From positions 1 through 64,000 of the forward strand of contig JAVMKO010000178.1 in NCBI GenBank assembly GCA_032164245.1: a stretch of 64,000 nt of DNA. The letters run 5' to 3'. Positions 52,745 to 62,530 of this stretch are shown in pieces (the stretch's first letter is position 1; every line of letters starts with the position of its first letter). Source of the DNA: Sternotherus odoratus (taxonomy: Eukaryota; Chordata; Testudines; Kinosternidae). The position numbers and the translations under genes are program-made. The notes beneath the pieces are model-generated. The model was not told the origin of the DNA. It did no database searches and saw only the letters and a list, made by a program, of their open reading frames with translations.

Positions 52745-53480
52745 AGGTTAACCCTACTCTTATCCAGTGGCAGGGAGTCCCGCAGGTTAATCCTCTTCTG
52801 CAGTGGTAGGGAGTCCCACAGGTTAACCCAGCTCTTCTCCCGTGGCGGGGAGTCCCGCGGGTTAACCCAGCTCTCATCCCGTGTTGGGGAGTCCCGCGGG
52901 TTAACCCAGCTCTGATCCCGTGGCGGGGAGTCCCGCGGGTTAACCCAGCTCTGATCCCGTGGCGGGGAGTCCCGCGGGTTAACCCAGCTCTGATCCCGTG
53001 GTGGGGAGTCCCGCGGGTTAACCCAGCTCTTATCCTGTGGCGGGGAGTCCCGCGGGTTAACCCAGCTCTTATCCCGTGGCGGGGAGTCCCGCGGGTTAAC
53101 CCAGCTCTCATCCCGTGGCGGGGAGTCCCGCGGGTTAACCCAGTCTGATCCCGTGGCGGGGAGTCCCGCGGGTTAACCCAGTCTGATCCCGTGGCGGGGA
53201 GTCCCGCGGGTTAACCCAGCTCTTCTCCCGTGGCGGGGAGTCCCGCGGGTTAACCCAGCTCTTCTCCCGTGGCGGGGAGTCCCGCGGGTTAACCCAGCTC
53301 TTCTCCCGTGGCGGGGAGTCCCGCGGGTTAACCCAGCTCTTCTCCCGTGGCGGGGAGTCCCGCGGGTTAACCCAGCTCTTATCCCGTGGCGGGGAGTCCC
53401 GCGGGTTAACCCAGCTCTGATCCCGTGGCGGGGAGTCCCGTGGGTTAACCCAGCTCTTATCCCGTGGCGGGGAGTCCTGC
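52745..53480. repeat. Minisatellite, about 39-bp unit, with GGGTTAACCC palindrome
   Basis: About 19 copies of CCCGTGGCGGGGAGTCCCGC followed by GGGTTAACCCAGCTCTGAT (or CTTAT, CTTCT). The copies are nearly identical. Confidence 0.92.
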
Positions 53481-53859
53481 ACGCTCCAGGAGCTGGCTGG
53501 GGAAACTGACTGAAAGAAGAGTGGGGGCGGGGCTCTGCTCTACCCCCCAGGAGGAAGCCCTGAGTTGGGGGGGCAGCTCCCCATTTTCCTCCCCACTTTC
53601 TCTGCTGTCAATGCCCCCTGCATGGAGGGTGGCGCCATCCACTGGCCAGCCAGGGGCCCGGCAGGGCATGGAGACTAGTCCTGGGGCTGGGGTGACCCCG
53701 GGGCAGGGCTGGGGGCACCCCCAGGTGTGCAGAGGGGTGGGGGGAAGGGCGAGCGCTCACTGACCCCCATTTCTGCTCCCCCAGCATATACACAGGGGGA
53801 TTAACATTTGATTGATGGTAGAGCCCTTATACTATTCATGACCCTTGGTGCTACAGCTT
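53481..53859. other. Intronic/intergenic spacer, no exon recognised
   Basis: GC-rich unique sequence. The second-span exon of the CLDND2-like gene would be expected from here on but was not recognised. Confidence 0.4.
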
Positions 53860-54015
53860 TAGACCAACTTTGCTGTCCTCAAGCTTCATACCAGATTTAA
53901 ACCATCTTAATACCAACTTTGCCGTCCTCAAGCCTTATACTAGCTTTATACCAACTTTGTCATCCTCAAGCCTTATACCAGTTTTATACCAGCTTTGTAC
54001 CAACTTTGCCATCCT
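53860..54015. repeat. Degenerate tandem repeat, about 40-bp unit
   Basis: Four imperfect copies containing ATACCAACTTTGCCGTCCTC and AAGCCTTATACCAG. Confidence 0.7.
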
Positions 54016-54214
54016 GAAACCAGACTTTTCCACTCTCGAATGGGAAAAGATTGCAGGAGTCGCTGCTAGTCACCGGGCATGTCCATCTGAGTCATGGCAC
54101 CAAATTCTGGAAGAAAAGATGAGTCTTCACTTGTTCTTTGGATGTAACAAGTCAGAAGCAGTTGATTTCAAACAATTGCAAGGAGGTGTCATAGAATATA
54201 GTGTACTAGTGTAA
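54016..54214 (+). other. Short open frame of unknown origin
   Basis: The frame encodes LEWEKIAGVAASHRACPSES and further residues, ending in GGVIEYSVLV just before the stop. I do not recognise it; a retroelement gag-like relic is possible. Its last 30 bases are the source-like match of the AT-rich minisatellite that follows. Confidence 0.3.
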
Positions 54215-54234
54215 AAGCCTGTGGACACGGGCCA

Positions 54235-54484
54235 ACAGTAACGGCCCCCCTGCTCGGGCCCCCCACTCCAAGGCCCCCCGCTCGCTCAGCTCTCTCCCCC
54301 TCCCCCACTCCAACGGCCCCGGCTAGGCCAGGCGCAGCTGGCCGGGCCGGGCCCGGGCGCCTCCGCCCCGCTGGCCCAGCGCCCCCTTCCCGCGTCCCGC
54401 CCGGCCAGAGCCCCCTGCCTGCGCCTATTGGGCCCAGCCACCTGCCCTAGGCCCCTGATCCAGACCCTGCTTCCCTCTCAGCGG
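54235..54484. other. GC-rich island between repeat relatives
   Basis: C-rich, CpG-containing sequence (GGCCGGGCCGGGCCCGGGCG core) separates the single relative at 54.17 kb from the array starting at 54.485 kb. No gene is seen. Confidence 0.5.
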
Positions 54485-55200
54485 CGTACGCAAGAAGGTG
54501 TCATAGAATATAATGTATATAGGAATTGCAAGAAGGTATCATAGAATATAGTGTATATAGGAATTGCAAGAAGGTGTCATAGAATATAGTGTATATAGGA
54601 ATTGCAAGAAGGTGTCATAGAATATAATGTATATAGGAATTGCAAGAAGTGTCATAGAATATAGTGTATATAGGAATTGCAAGAAGTGTCATAGAATATA
54701 GTGTATATAGGAATTGCAAGAAGGTGTCATAGAATATAGTGTATATAGGAATTGCAAGAAGGTATCATAGAATATAGTGTATATAGGAATTGCAAGAAGG
54801 TGTCATAGAATATAGTGTATATAGGAATTGCAAGAAGGTGTCATAGAATATAATGTATATAGGAATTGCAAGAAGTGTCATAGAATATAGTGTATATAGG
54901 AATTGCAAGAAGGTGTCATAGAATATAGTGTATATAGGAATTGCAAGAAGGTGTCATAGAATATAGTGTATATAGGAATTGCAAGAAGGTGTCATAGAAT
55001 ATAGTGTATATAGGAATTGCAAGAAGGTATCATAGAATATAGTGTATATAGGAATTGCAAGAAGGTGTCATAGAATATAATGTATATAGGAATTGCAAGA
55101 AGTGTCATAGAATATAGTGTATATAGGAATTGCAAGAAGTGTCATAGAATATAGTGTATATAGGAATTGCAAGAAGGTATCATCGAATATAATGGAAGGT
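54485..55200. repeat. AT-rich minisatellite, 38-bp unit
   Basis: About 19 copies of GAAGGTGTCATAGAATATAG followed by TGTATATAGGAATTGCAA. Variants drop GG (GAAGTGTCATAG) or change GTGT to GTAT. These variants recur in blocks, indicating multi-unit duplication. Confidence 0.95.
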
Positions 55201-56900
55201 ATCATCGAGTATATAGGAATTTCTTCTTACTTTAGTAAGTGTATTAAATTTTAGTATATCAAGTTCCCCGGTATTATCCAAAACCCTTTGTGTTCCAAAT
55301 TGAATAAAACAAGTATTTGTATTTTAATTTAACCCTTGTATTTGGTTTTGAACTAGGCTGTCCTATGAAAAATTAAACACAACAGTTCTAGCGACAAGAC
55401 AAACACCACACAGCAGGATATAGAACACAAAACACAATCCCTATTGTGCCAATAAATGCATGATATATCGGCATCAGTTTTTTCTGATTTTCTGAAAGAC
55501 AGAAAGAACATATGTCTACCTCTCTGGGGCAGTCAGTCATTGCTTAAAATATTTTTTTTTTATACGAATACCCTTATTGAATGCAGGCAAGACAGAGGAA
55601 TTACCCCCATATTTTCTTGTTTTTGTTTCATAGGCAGGCCAGGTTTCAGTGACTTTTACCTTATCAGTTAGGTAATTTGCATTAACACAGATGCTTTCCT
55701 GCTTGCTTTTGGATCCAGAGCTATTCCAAACTTAAAGACTCTTCCTGAAAAGGGACACCATTGACCTTTACCATTATTTTGATTGTCTTTTACTTTTAAC
55801 TTCTGCTTTTGAAACACACAGCGATTTGAAAAGGGAAAACACCACCTATTGTAGTTCCTTTGAGCCTAATAGGATTTGAATTAAGTAGCACTGTATATTT
55901 ATATTTTTCTATATATTTGGGGTGATTAAGTTCCAGTAAAATCCCTTATGTTCCTTTAGCTAATTTGATTAAATGTTCACAGCCAAAAGATTCCAGTCAA
56001 ATAATCTTTTTGCCTGGATTTACTTATACACGTTTCTTTGGAAAAGGGCCCCTTTTTTCTTCAGAAGATTTTTTTTTCTTTAAGCATTTTACAAAATTTG
56101 ACTACTACATTTCCTCCAGCAATTATAGAGTTACTTTTTACTCTCTCCCCCCCCCCTTAAATTACTTGTTTATCTCCCAAACCAGCACCCCAACAATTTA
56201 GATTCACCAGTTTCCTAAGTCTGTAATTACTGCTTGTCTGGGCCCGATCCTGCTTTTTTTTTTGCTGAACCATCTTTTTTCATGAGCACCAGCTTTGATT
56301 CACTACCAATTTAGCGAGGAGGGGGGGGCTTTTTAACTAGCCCCCCCTTCTGGTCTCTTTTTAAAAACATTTTTACTCACAAGGGCTACCCAAGTCCTTC
56401 CCTGTGAGGCTTCTCACCTGGGCAAAATGCATGGCCGATTAGTGTTTTAACTGTCCAATTTCCTCTTTATGGCAGGCATGCTACTCTTGCGGCTTATGCT
56501 GAACACAAATGGTTAATTTTTTTGACATGGCCTGAAGGACTGGTACTTGCTTAGCCAGTGCTTTCAGGCGGGTGGTTTCCACTTTTTCTGCCTGTAAGTC
56601 CTGGTTCAAGGCTGAGACCACAGGATCGTAGGGGTGGAGATGAAGAGTGACTGAAGTTTAAAACTTCATTAATAAAATAAAACAGCGAATGTGGGGACTA
56701 CTTCCACGTCACTCAAAGGAAAGAAAAAGCATTAGTGCTCAAACCCTGACTTACTTTCATATGTACTAACATGCTGCCCGGGCTAACCATCCCCATTTGT
56801 AGGGAAGACCCAGAGAGAGAGGCGGACTGGATGACAATTGTATTTTAGCCAGTTCACAAGTAGTTTCAGTCAATATTCAGTAAAGAGCCAGATCCTATTG
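55201..56900. other. AT-rich spacer, no gene recognised
   Basis: Pyrimidine-rich and A/T-rich text with homopolymer runs. It could be an old LTR element, but no defining ends were found. Confidence 0.4.
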
Positions 56901-57095
56901 ATCTATCTTAAGGCTTGTCTACCTGGAATGTGAGTGCACAGCAAGCCAGGGTGTTGATGTACAGTGCGTTTGCAGGCCATGCACTGACTAGCCCTGGGGA
57001 TTCTAGGACTGTGCACGAACCGTTCTGTAGCATTAAAGAGGAGCACAGCAGTGTGCATTGCACAACTTTTAGTGAGCAGTAGCAGGGCCCACATG
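56901..57095. repeat. Dispersed DNA-transposon-like repeat
   Basis: Starts with AAGGCTTGTCTACCTGGAAT and contains CAGTGCGTTTGCAGGCCATG. The GGCTTGTCTACxC terminus occurs in related form at 16.84 and 62.5 kb. Confidence 0.45.
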
Positions 57096-57139
57096 AGGCT
57101 TATATGGCTCCCACTGCTGTATTATCTGTGCACCTCACA

Positions 57140-57325
57140 ATCTTTTATACATTTATCCTCACATCACCCCCCCCAACGTAGGGGTGCATTGTTATTCTGA
57201 TGTTACAGATGGGGAACTGAGGCACAGAGAAGCTAAGGGACTTGCCCCAAATCACATGTAAACTCCATAGGGTAGCAAGGGATTGAATTCTGGTCTCCTG
57301 ATTCCTGTAACCCCTGGATTATCCT
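57140..57325. repeat. MIR/L2-related repeat
   Basis: GTTACAGATGGGGAACTGAG, GCACAGAGAAGCTAAGGGAC and TTGCCCCAAATCACATG are the widely known MIR/L2 core text of amniote genomes. Confidence 0.75.
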
Positions 57326-58112
57326 TCCTCTTTCAAGTAGTGACTGCTAGTCTAGTTCCACTTTCCCGTGGTAAATGGGTAGAACAAAACTCCACTCAGG
57401 TCAGTAGAGCAGTGGACATGAACCATCTGCCAACGAATTAAAAAGGTTTCTTGTGCTTTTACACATGGTTTCTGGTTAGCGGATTTTATTTTTTTTTGGT
57501 CAATTTTATCAGCAAAAGCAGGCCGCCCCTCACACATCTTATTCACAGCTACACCACGCAGTGATCCTGGCTGTGGGGCCCACTCAGGGAGCGCTGCCTC
57601 CACAGCATACATCCCCTTTCCTCCTCATCCCCATGGGACTTCCAGCCATGGGTGCTCCCCAGAGTTCCCGTTCCATAGGCAAGAAGGAGGGTAAGTGGGG
57701 CAGCAGGGTGCTGCCAGCTTCTCCCAACCAAACCCATGAGGCAACACACGGCAGCAACTTGCATAGTAACTCAAAGCCCTGAAGTCTTTCTGAGTGAGCT
57801 ACCAGGGTACCTGTGTTAATGGGCCACATTCAATAGAGAGGAGATGGCCTGCAGTGTCAAACCAAGGAATCGCAGCATGGAATCCCCTCGCTTTAGATGG
57901 AGTTCCCTGAAATGTGGACATGCAGTGAGGGCAAACTCTGTGTGGAGGAAGGGGCAAATCCCACCTTCCCACAGGAAATTCTGTAAGGGGATCTCCGCAG
58001 ATTCAAGTCTCCTAGCTAGGTTTTTCTGCAGAAGGAATGATTGGAGGCTTATTGGATCCAATTAAAAAGAGCTACAATTTTACAGTTTGTCTATAAATTT
58101 ATTTGTACATAT
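57326..58112. other. Spacer, no gene recognised
   Basis: Unique sequence. Short open frames without domains. Confidence 0.4.
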
Positions 58113-58265
58113 TGTCACGGAGTGTGGGGAGTCCGGTCCCTGCAGCCCACTTCCTGGGATTCACAGGGACTCTCAGCCAGCCAGTGGATTCGAAGGTTTA
58201 TTGGAGATGACAGGAACACCATCCAACTCGGAGCTTCTCAGTACAAACAGGACCCCTCAGGCAGG
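58113..58265 (+). repeat. LTR-like dispersed repeat, copy 1
   Basis: TGTCACGGAGTGTGGGGAGT, GACTCTCAGCCAGCCAGTGG and GGTTTATTGGAGATGACAGG. A second, partial copy is at 61622-61770. TG start and composition suggest a solo LTR, but no 3' end or target duplication was defined. Confidence 0.55.
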
Positions 58266-58469
58266 CCCTTCTGGGGGGACGGGAGCTGAGACCCAGGTTT
58301 TTGGGCTCCCACTTAGTCCCCAGACTTCCCTCTCTGCCCTCGTCCACCGACTCCCTCCAACCCCCGCCCCCCCTGCTGGCGCCTCCCCCCAGCCTTTGTG
58401 TTCATCTTCCAGCAGGCAGAGCTTCCCATCCCCCGACTGGGGGTCAGGCTACAGCACAGAATTACCTTC
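58266..58469. other. C-rich spacer
   Basis: C-rich sequence leading into the minisatellite. No gene is seen. Confidence 0.4.
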
Positions 58470-59160
58470 CCATTACCTTCCTCTGACCCCCAACCTCCTT
58501 CTACCCCATCCCCCCCTCTGACCCCCAACCTCCTTCTACCCCCATCCCATGACCCCAACCTCCTCCTACCCCCCATCCCATGACCCCCAACCTCCTTCTA
58601 CCCCCCATCCCCCGCTCTGACCCCCAACCTCCTTCTACCCCCATCCCCCCCTCTGACCCCCAACCTCCTTCTACCCCCATCCCATGACCCCAACCTCCTT
58701 CTACCCCCCCATCCCATGACCCCCAACCTCCTTCTACCCCCCCCATCCCTCAACCCCCAACTCCTTCTACTCCCGCCCCACCCTCTGACCCCCAACCTCC
58801 TTCTACCCCCCATTCCACAACCCCCAACCTCCTTCTACCCCCCCGTCCCAGCCCCCGCCACCCAACCTCCTTGTACCCCACCCCACAACCCCCAACTCCT
58901 TCTACCACCGCCCCACCCTCTAACCTCCAACCTCCTTCTAGCCCCCACCCCATCCTCTGACCCCCCAATGTCTCCCCCTTCCCCAGCCCTCCCGACCCCC
59001 AACCTCCTTCTACCCCCACCTCACTCTATAACCCCCAACCTCCTTCTACACCCCATTCCACGACCCCCAACTCCTACCACCGCCCACGACCCCCAACCGC
59101 CTTCTACCCCCGCCCCACCCCACCCATCCTTCTATCTCCCACCCCCTGACTCCCAATTCC
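58470..59160. repeat. C-rich minisatellite, about 30-35-bp unit
   Basis: About 20 copies of CCCCATCCCATGACCCCCAA with CCTCCTTCTACC, degenerate towards 59 kb. Similar in word content (AACCTCCTNNTCCC) to the array at 1-285. Confidence 0.88.
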
Positions 59161-59275
59161 TCCCTTGCCCCATCCCCTCCTTCCTCACTCCTGATCCTCA
59201 CGCTCCCCCCGTCTGCCGCCCAAATTCCTCCAGCCCCCCCCCCCGTTCTCCCAGCCCCCATCTCGTCTCCCGCAG

Positions 59276-59410
59276 GCACTTTGGCCGCGGGGGCTCTGGG
59301 CTGGTTCATGGGCGGATCGGCCGGGGACGCCGGCGGCAGCGGGTCCTGGTCGCTGGCGCGGGGGGGCGGGGGAGGAATAGGGGGGGCGGTGCCTGTGGCC
59401 GGGCTGGCAG
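59276..59410 (+). CDS. CLDND2: Candidate CLDND2-like exon (TM3 to TM4)
   Basis: A 135-nt exon between a strong acceptor (CTCGTCTCCCGCAG) and donor (GCAG|GTGAGG). The open frame reads TLAAGALGWFMGGSAGDAGG, SGSWSLARGGGGG and IGGAVPVAGLAG. The AL...SWS spacing of 17 residues equals that between ALIGY and SWSY in human CLDND2, where they mark the third span and the loop before the fourth. It lies on the same strand, between the CLDND2-like first exon and ETFB. Gly-rich stretches make the match weak, and it could instead be an unrelated exon. Confidence 0.4.
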
Positions 59411-59493
59411 GTGAGGACCCGGCGGGCACGGGGTGGGGTGCGGGGGGGACACGGAGGAGAAGCGACGCTGACCCCCCCCCCCATCTCTTCCAG

Positions 59494-59570
59494 GCACCTG
59501 CCGCTGCCAGGCTCGGCGGAGGGAGCGACGCCCACGCGGCGCCCGGGGAGGGTCGCCCGGCTCGGGGTGA
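59494..59570 (+). CDS. CLDND2: Candidate terminal exon of the CLDND2-like gene
   Basis: Acceptor CATCTCTTCCAG. A phase-1 join to the preceding exon completes Gly and continues TCRCQARRRERRPRGARGGS to a TGA at 59568-59570. A short, strongly basic tail after the last span suits a four-span protein. The NKG7-like terminal exon at 51748 has the same phase and also begins by completing a Gly followed by Thr. Confidence 0.35.
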
Positions 59571-59574
59571 CCCC

Positions 59575-61115
59575 CCGCAAAGGCGCTCGGAGGCCTGGGT
59601 CCCCCCGTCTCACCCGCCCCCCCAAAGGCGCTCGGACGCCTGGGTCCCCCCGTCTCGCCCCACCCACCCCCAAAGGCGCTCGGACGCCTGGGTCCCCCCG
59701 TCTCGCCCCCCCCCAAAGGCGCTCGGACGCCTGGGTCCCCCCGTCTCGCCCCCCCCCAAAGGCGCTCGGACGCCTGGGTCCCCCCGTCTCGTCCCCCCCC
59801 CAAGGCGCTCGGACGCCTGGGTCCCCCCGTCTCGTCCCCCCCCCAAGGCGCTCGGACGCCTGGGTCCCCCCGTCTCGTCCCCCCCCAAAAGGCGCTCGGA
59901 CGCCTGGGTCCCCCCCGTCTCGTCCCCCCCCAAAGGCGCTCGGACGCCTGGGTCCCCCCGTCTCGCCCCCCCCCCAAAGGCGCTCGGACGCCTGGGTCCC
60001 CCCGTCTTGTCCCCCCCCAAAGGCGCTCGGATGCCTGGGTCCCCCTGTCTCGTCCCCCCCCCCCCCAAAGGCGCTCGGACGCCTGGGTCCCCCCGTCTCG
60101 CCCCGCCCCCCCCAAAGGCGCTCGGACGCCTGGGTCCCCCCGTCTCGTCCCCCCCAAAGGCGCTCGGACGCCTCGGTCCCCCCGTCTCGCCCCCCCCCCC
60201 AAAGGCGCTCGGACGCCTGGGTCCCCCCGTCTCGCCCCGCCCCCCCCAAAGGCGCTCGGACGCCTGGGTCCCCCCCCCCCCGTCTCGTCCCCCCCCCAAA
60301 GGCGCTCGAACGCCTGGGTCCCCCCGTCTCGGCCCGCCCCCCCCCAAAGGCGCTCGGACGCCTGGGTCCCCCCGTCTCGGCCCGCCCCCCCCCCCAAAGG
60401 CGCTCGGACGCCTGGGTCCCCCCGTCTCGTCCCCCCCCAAAAGGCGCTCGGACGCCTGGGTCCCCCCCGTCTCGTCCCCCCCCAAAGGCGCTCGGACGCC
60501 TGGGTCCCCCCGTCTCGCCCCCCCCCAAAGGCGCTCGGACGCCTGGGTCCCCCCGTCTTGTCCCCCCCCAAAGGCGCTCGGATGCCTGGGTCCCCCTGTC
60601 TCGTCCCCCCCCCCAAAGGCGCTCGGACGCCTGGGTCCCCCCGTCTCGCCCCGCCCCCCCCAAAGGCGCTCGGACGCCTGGGTCCCCCCGTCTCGTCCCC
60701 CCCAAAGGCGCTCGGACGCCTCGGTCCCCCCGTCTCGCCCCCCCCCCCCCAAAGGCGCTCGGACGCCTGGGTCCCCCCGTCTCGCCCCGCCCCCCCCAAA
60801 GGCGCTCGGACGCCTGGGTCCCCCCCCCCCGTCTCGTCCCCCCCCCAAAGGCGCTCGAACGCCTGGGTCCCCCCGTCTCGGCCCGCCCCCCCCCAAAGGC
60901 GCTCGGACGCCTGGGTCCCCCCGTCTCGGCCCGCCCCCCCCAAAGGCGCTCGGACGCCTGGGTCCCCCCCCCCCGTCTCGTCCCCCCCCCAAAGGCGCTC
61001 GAACGCCTGGGTCCCCCCGTCTCGGCCCGCCCCCCCCCAAAGGCGCTCGGACGCCTGGGTCCCCCCGTCTCGGCCCGCCCCCCCCCAAAGGCGCTCGGAC
61101 GCCTGGGTCCCCCCC
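59575..61115. repeat. CpG-rich minisatellite, about 40-44-bp unit, upstream of ETFB
   Basis: About 36 copies of AAAGGCGCTCGGACGCCTGG followed by GTCCCCCCGTCTCG and a C-run of variable length. Rare variants (GTCTTG with ATGCCTGG, then GCCTCGG) recur about 550 bp apart, which reveals a higher-order repeat. The 400-770-codon frames on both strands are translations of the array. Confidence 0.96.
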
Positions 61116-61189
61116 CCCCCCCGAGCTATTAACCCCGCTCTGCCAGCCCGAGGGCGCCGCTGGACTCTAGCCCCGAGCGGAGGGTGCAA

Positions 61190-61378
61190 CTCACACGTGA
61201 CCCGGAGCAAACCACCCGGTCTATCTTGAGGTCCCGCCTCCGGGCGGTGCCGATTGGTTCCGCTGCCGACCCGCCCCCAGTCTATTGGCCGCAGGGCTCC
61301 AGCCCCGCCTACTGCCAGACCCCGCGCGCTGGTTGGTTGAGACCCGGGAGGGGGCGTGGCCAGGCTCGGAGCGGGGCG
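61190..61378 (+). promoter_or_regulatory. ETFB promoter (E-box, two inverted CCAAT, GC boxes)
   Basis: CACGTG E-box at 61194-61199, ATTGG (inverted CCAAT) at 61253-61257 and 61284-61288, and GC boxes (CCCGCCTCC, CCCCGCCTAC, GGGGGCGTGG). There is no TATA box. This layout suits a constitutively expressed mitochondrial gene, and the start codon follows directly. Confidence 0.75.
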
Positions 61379-61435
61379 ATGGCGGAGCTGCGGGCGCTGG
61401 TTGGGGTGAAGCGGGTCATAGACTATGCCGTGAAG
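61379..61435 (+). CDS. ETFB: ETFB, first coding exon
   Basis: Encodes MAELRALVGVKRVIDYAVK, 19 residues, with donor AAG|GTGGGC. Human ETFB begins with the same residues apart from two conservative changes. The product is the beta subunit of the mitochondrial electron transfer flavoprotein, which binds AMP and, with ETFA and FAD, passes electrons from acyl-CoA dehydrogenases to ETF-QO. No cleaved presequence is expected for this subunit. The remaining exons are beyond the window; intron 1 continues to its end. Confidence 0.93.
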
Positions 61436-61436
61436 G

Positions 61437-61580
61437 TGGGCGGGGCTCGGACGCCTGGGTCCCCGTCCCGAGGGGATGGAGGGGGGCTCGGACGCCTGGG
61501 TCCCCGTCCCGTGGGGATGGAGGGGGCGCTCAGACGCCTGGGTCCCCGTCCCGTGGGGGGGGGGCGCTCGGATGCCTGGG
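61437..61580. repeat. Minisatellite copies in ETFB intron 1
   Basis: Three to four units with CTCGGACGCCTGGGTCCCCG and TCCCGTGGGGATGGAGGGGG. They share the GGACGCCTGGGTCCCC core of the array upstream of ETFB, so the family flanks the first exon on both sides. Confidence 0.85.
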
Positions 61581-61621
61581 CGGGGTCCTGGGGGAGCCCA
61601 TGGGTTCTGCATCCCAAATCC

Positions 61622-61770
61622 ACAGTCAAACGTGACTCTCAGCCAGCCAGCAGAATAGACGGTTTATTTGAGATGTCAGGAACCATCCAACTCACAGCTT
61701 CTCAGTCTCAACAGGGTCCCACTTCGTCACACATCTCCCCTCTTCGAGAACGAACTGAGCGATGGTCACT
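61622..61770 (+). repeat. LTR-like dispersed repeat, copy 2
   Basis: GACTCTCAGCCAGCCAGCAG, GGTTTATTTGAGATGTCAGG and CATCTCCCCTCTTCGAGAAC. Homologous to 58135-58240 in the same orientation. Confidence 0.55.
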
Positions 61771-62530
61771 TTAGCCAGTGACCTGGGGAAGTTCGACCTC
61801 ACCAGTGCTCCATGGGTGCCCCATCATCTTTCCCACTCCTTGGTAGGAGTCACACCAGGCCCTGGATTAGCACCTTCTTCGGGGCACAGAGAGCCCTCTG
61901 TCACCCTTGTTCCCAGACCACCTTGTCTGGGTCACTCTCCTTCCCTAGCTCTGAAATTGGGGCAGCTAGAGGCTGAGGAGTGACATGAGCTGTCAGGACA
62001 ACGGGATGAGAGTGCAGCCCAGGCAAACCGCTTACAACGGTGCCTCACAGGCACAACTCCTCAGTCCCCAGAGCTGCCCAACCACCCCAGCCAAACACCC
62101 GGTGAGGTCAGAGGGAGTTTTGCTTGTGCAAAATCCAAGTTAGGGCTGCAGGATCTGGCCTTTGAATAAAGCAGCAGCAATGGTTCCGCCTGCCGGACTC
62201 TCAGTGCTCCACATCTCAGCACCTTCCCCGTCCCAACCGAAACCGGCCATTGCCCTGTGCTCCCTCGTCATAAAGCGACGGGACCCTCCCCGTGCTCTGA
62301 GCATCCCCGTTCATCTGCAGAGCACTTGCGGCAGGTTGGGTCATGCTGGATGACAAGGCGGAGGGAGGAGGGCCGTGCTGGGATCCCCTGGAGGGACACC
62401 CCCTAGCAGGGACCAGCAGGGCAGAGTGAAGGCTGTGTTGTGAGGGGAGTGTCTCCATGATGCTGCATTTCCAGCTTCTCCACTGCTCATGGCTTGTCTC
62501 TTGGGCTATGTCTACACTGCAAGGATAAGT
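61771..62530. other. ETFB intron 1 spacer
   Basis: No exon is recognised. TTGGGCTATGTCTACACTGC at about 62500 is the end of the transposon-like dispersed repeat noted at 16.84 kb. Confidence 0.45.

Noticed and set aside
54016..54214. Reading the short open frame as a retroviral gag fragment
   Set aside because: No diagnostic motif was visible, so it is left as unknown.
55201..56900. A degenerate LTR retroelement in the AT-rich stretch
   Set aside because: Poly-purine-like and T-rich segments were noticed, but no LTR ends, primer-binding site or coding motif could be found.
59281..61612. Frames of 629, 573, 492, 506 and 768 codons on both strands
   Set aside because: They are translations of the ETFB-flanking minisatellite. 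They overlap each other and are explained by the lack of stops in a C-rich unit. Only the short exon candidates at 59276 and 59494 have splice-site support.
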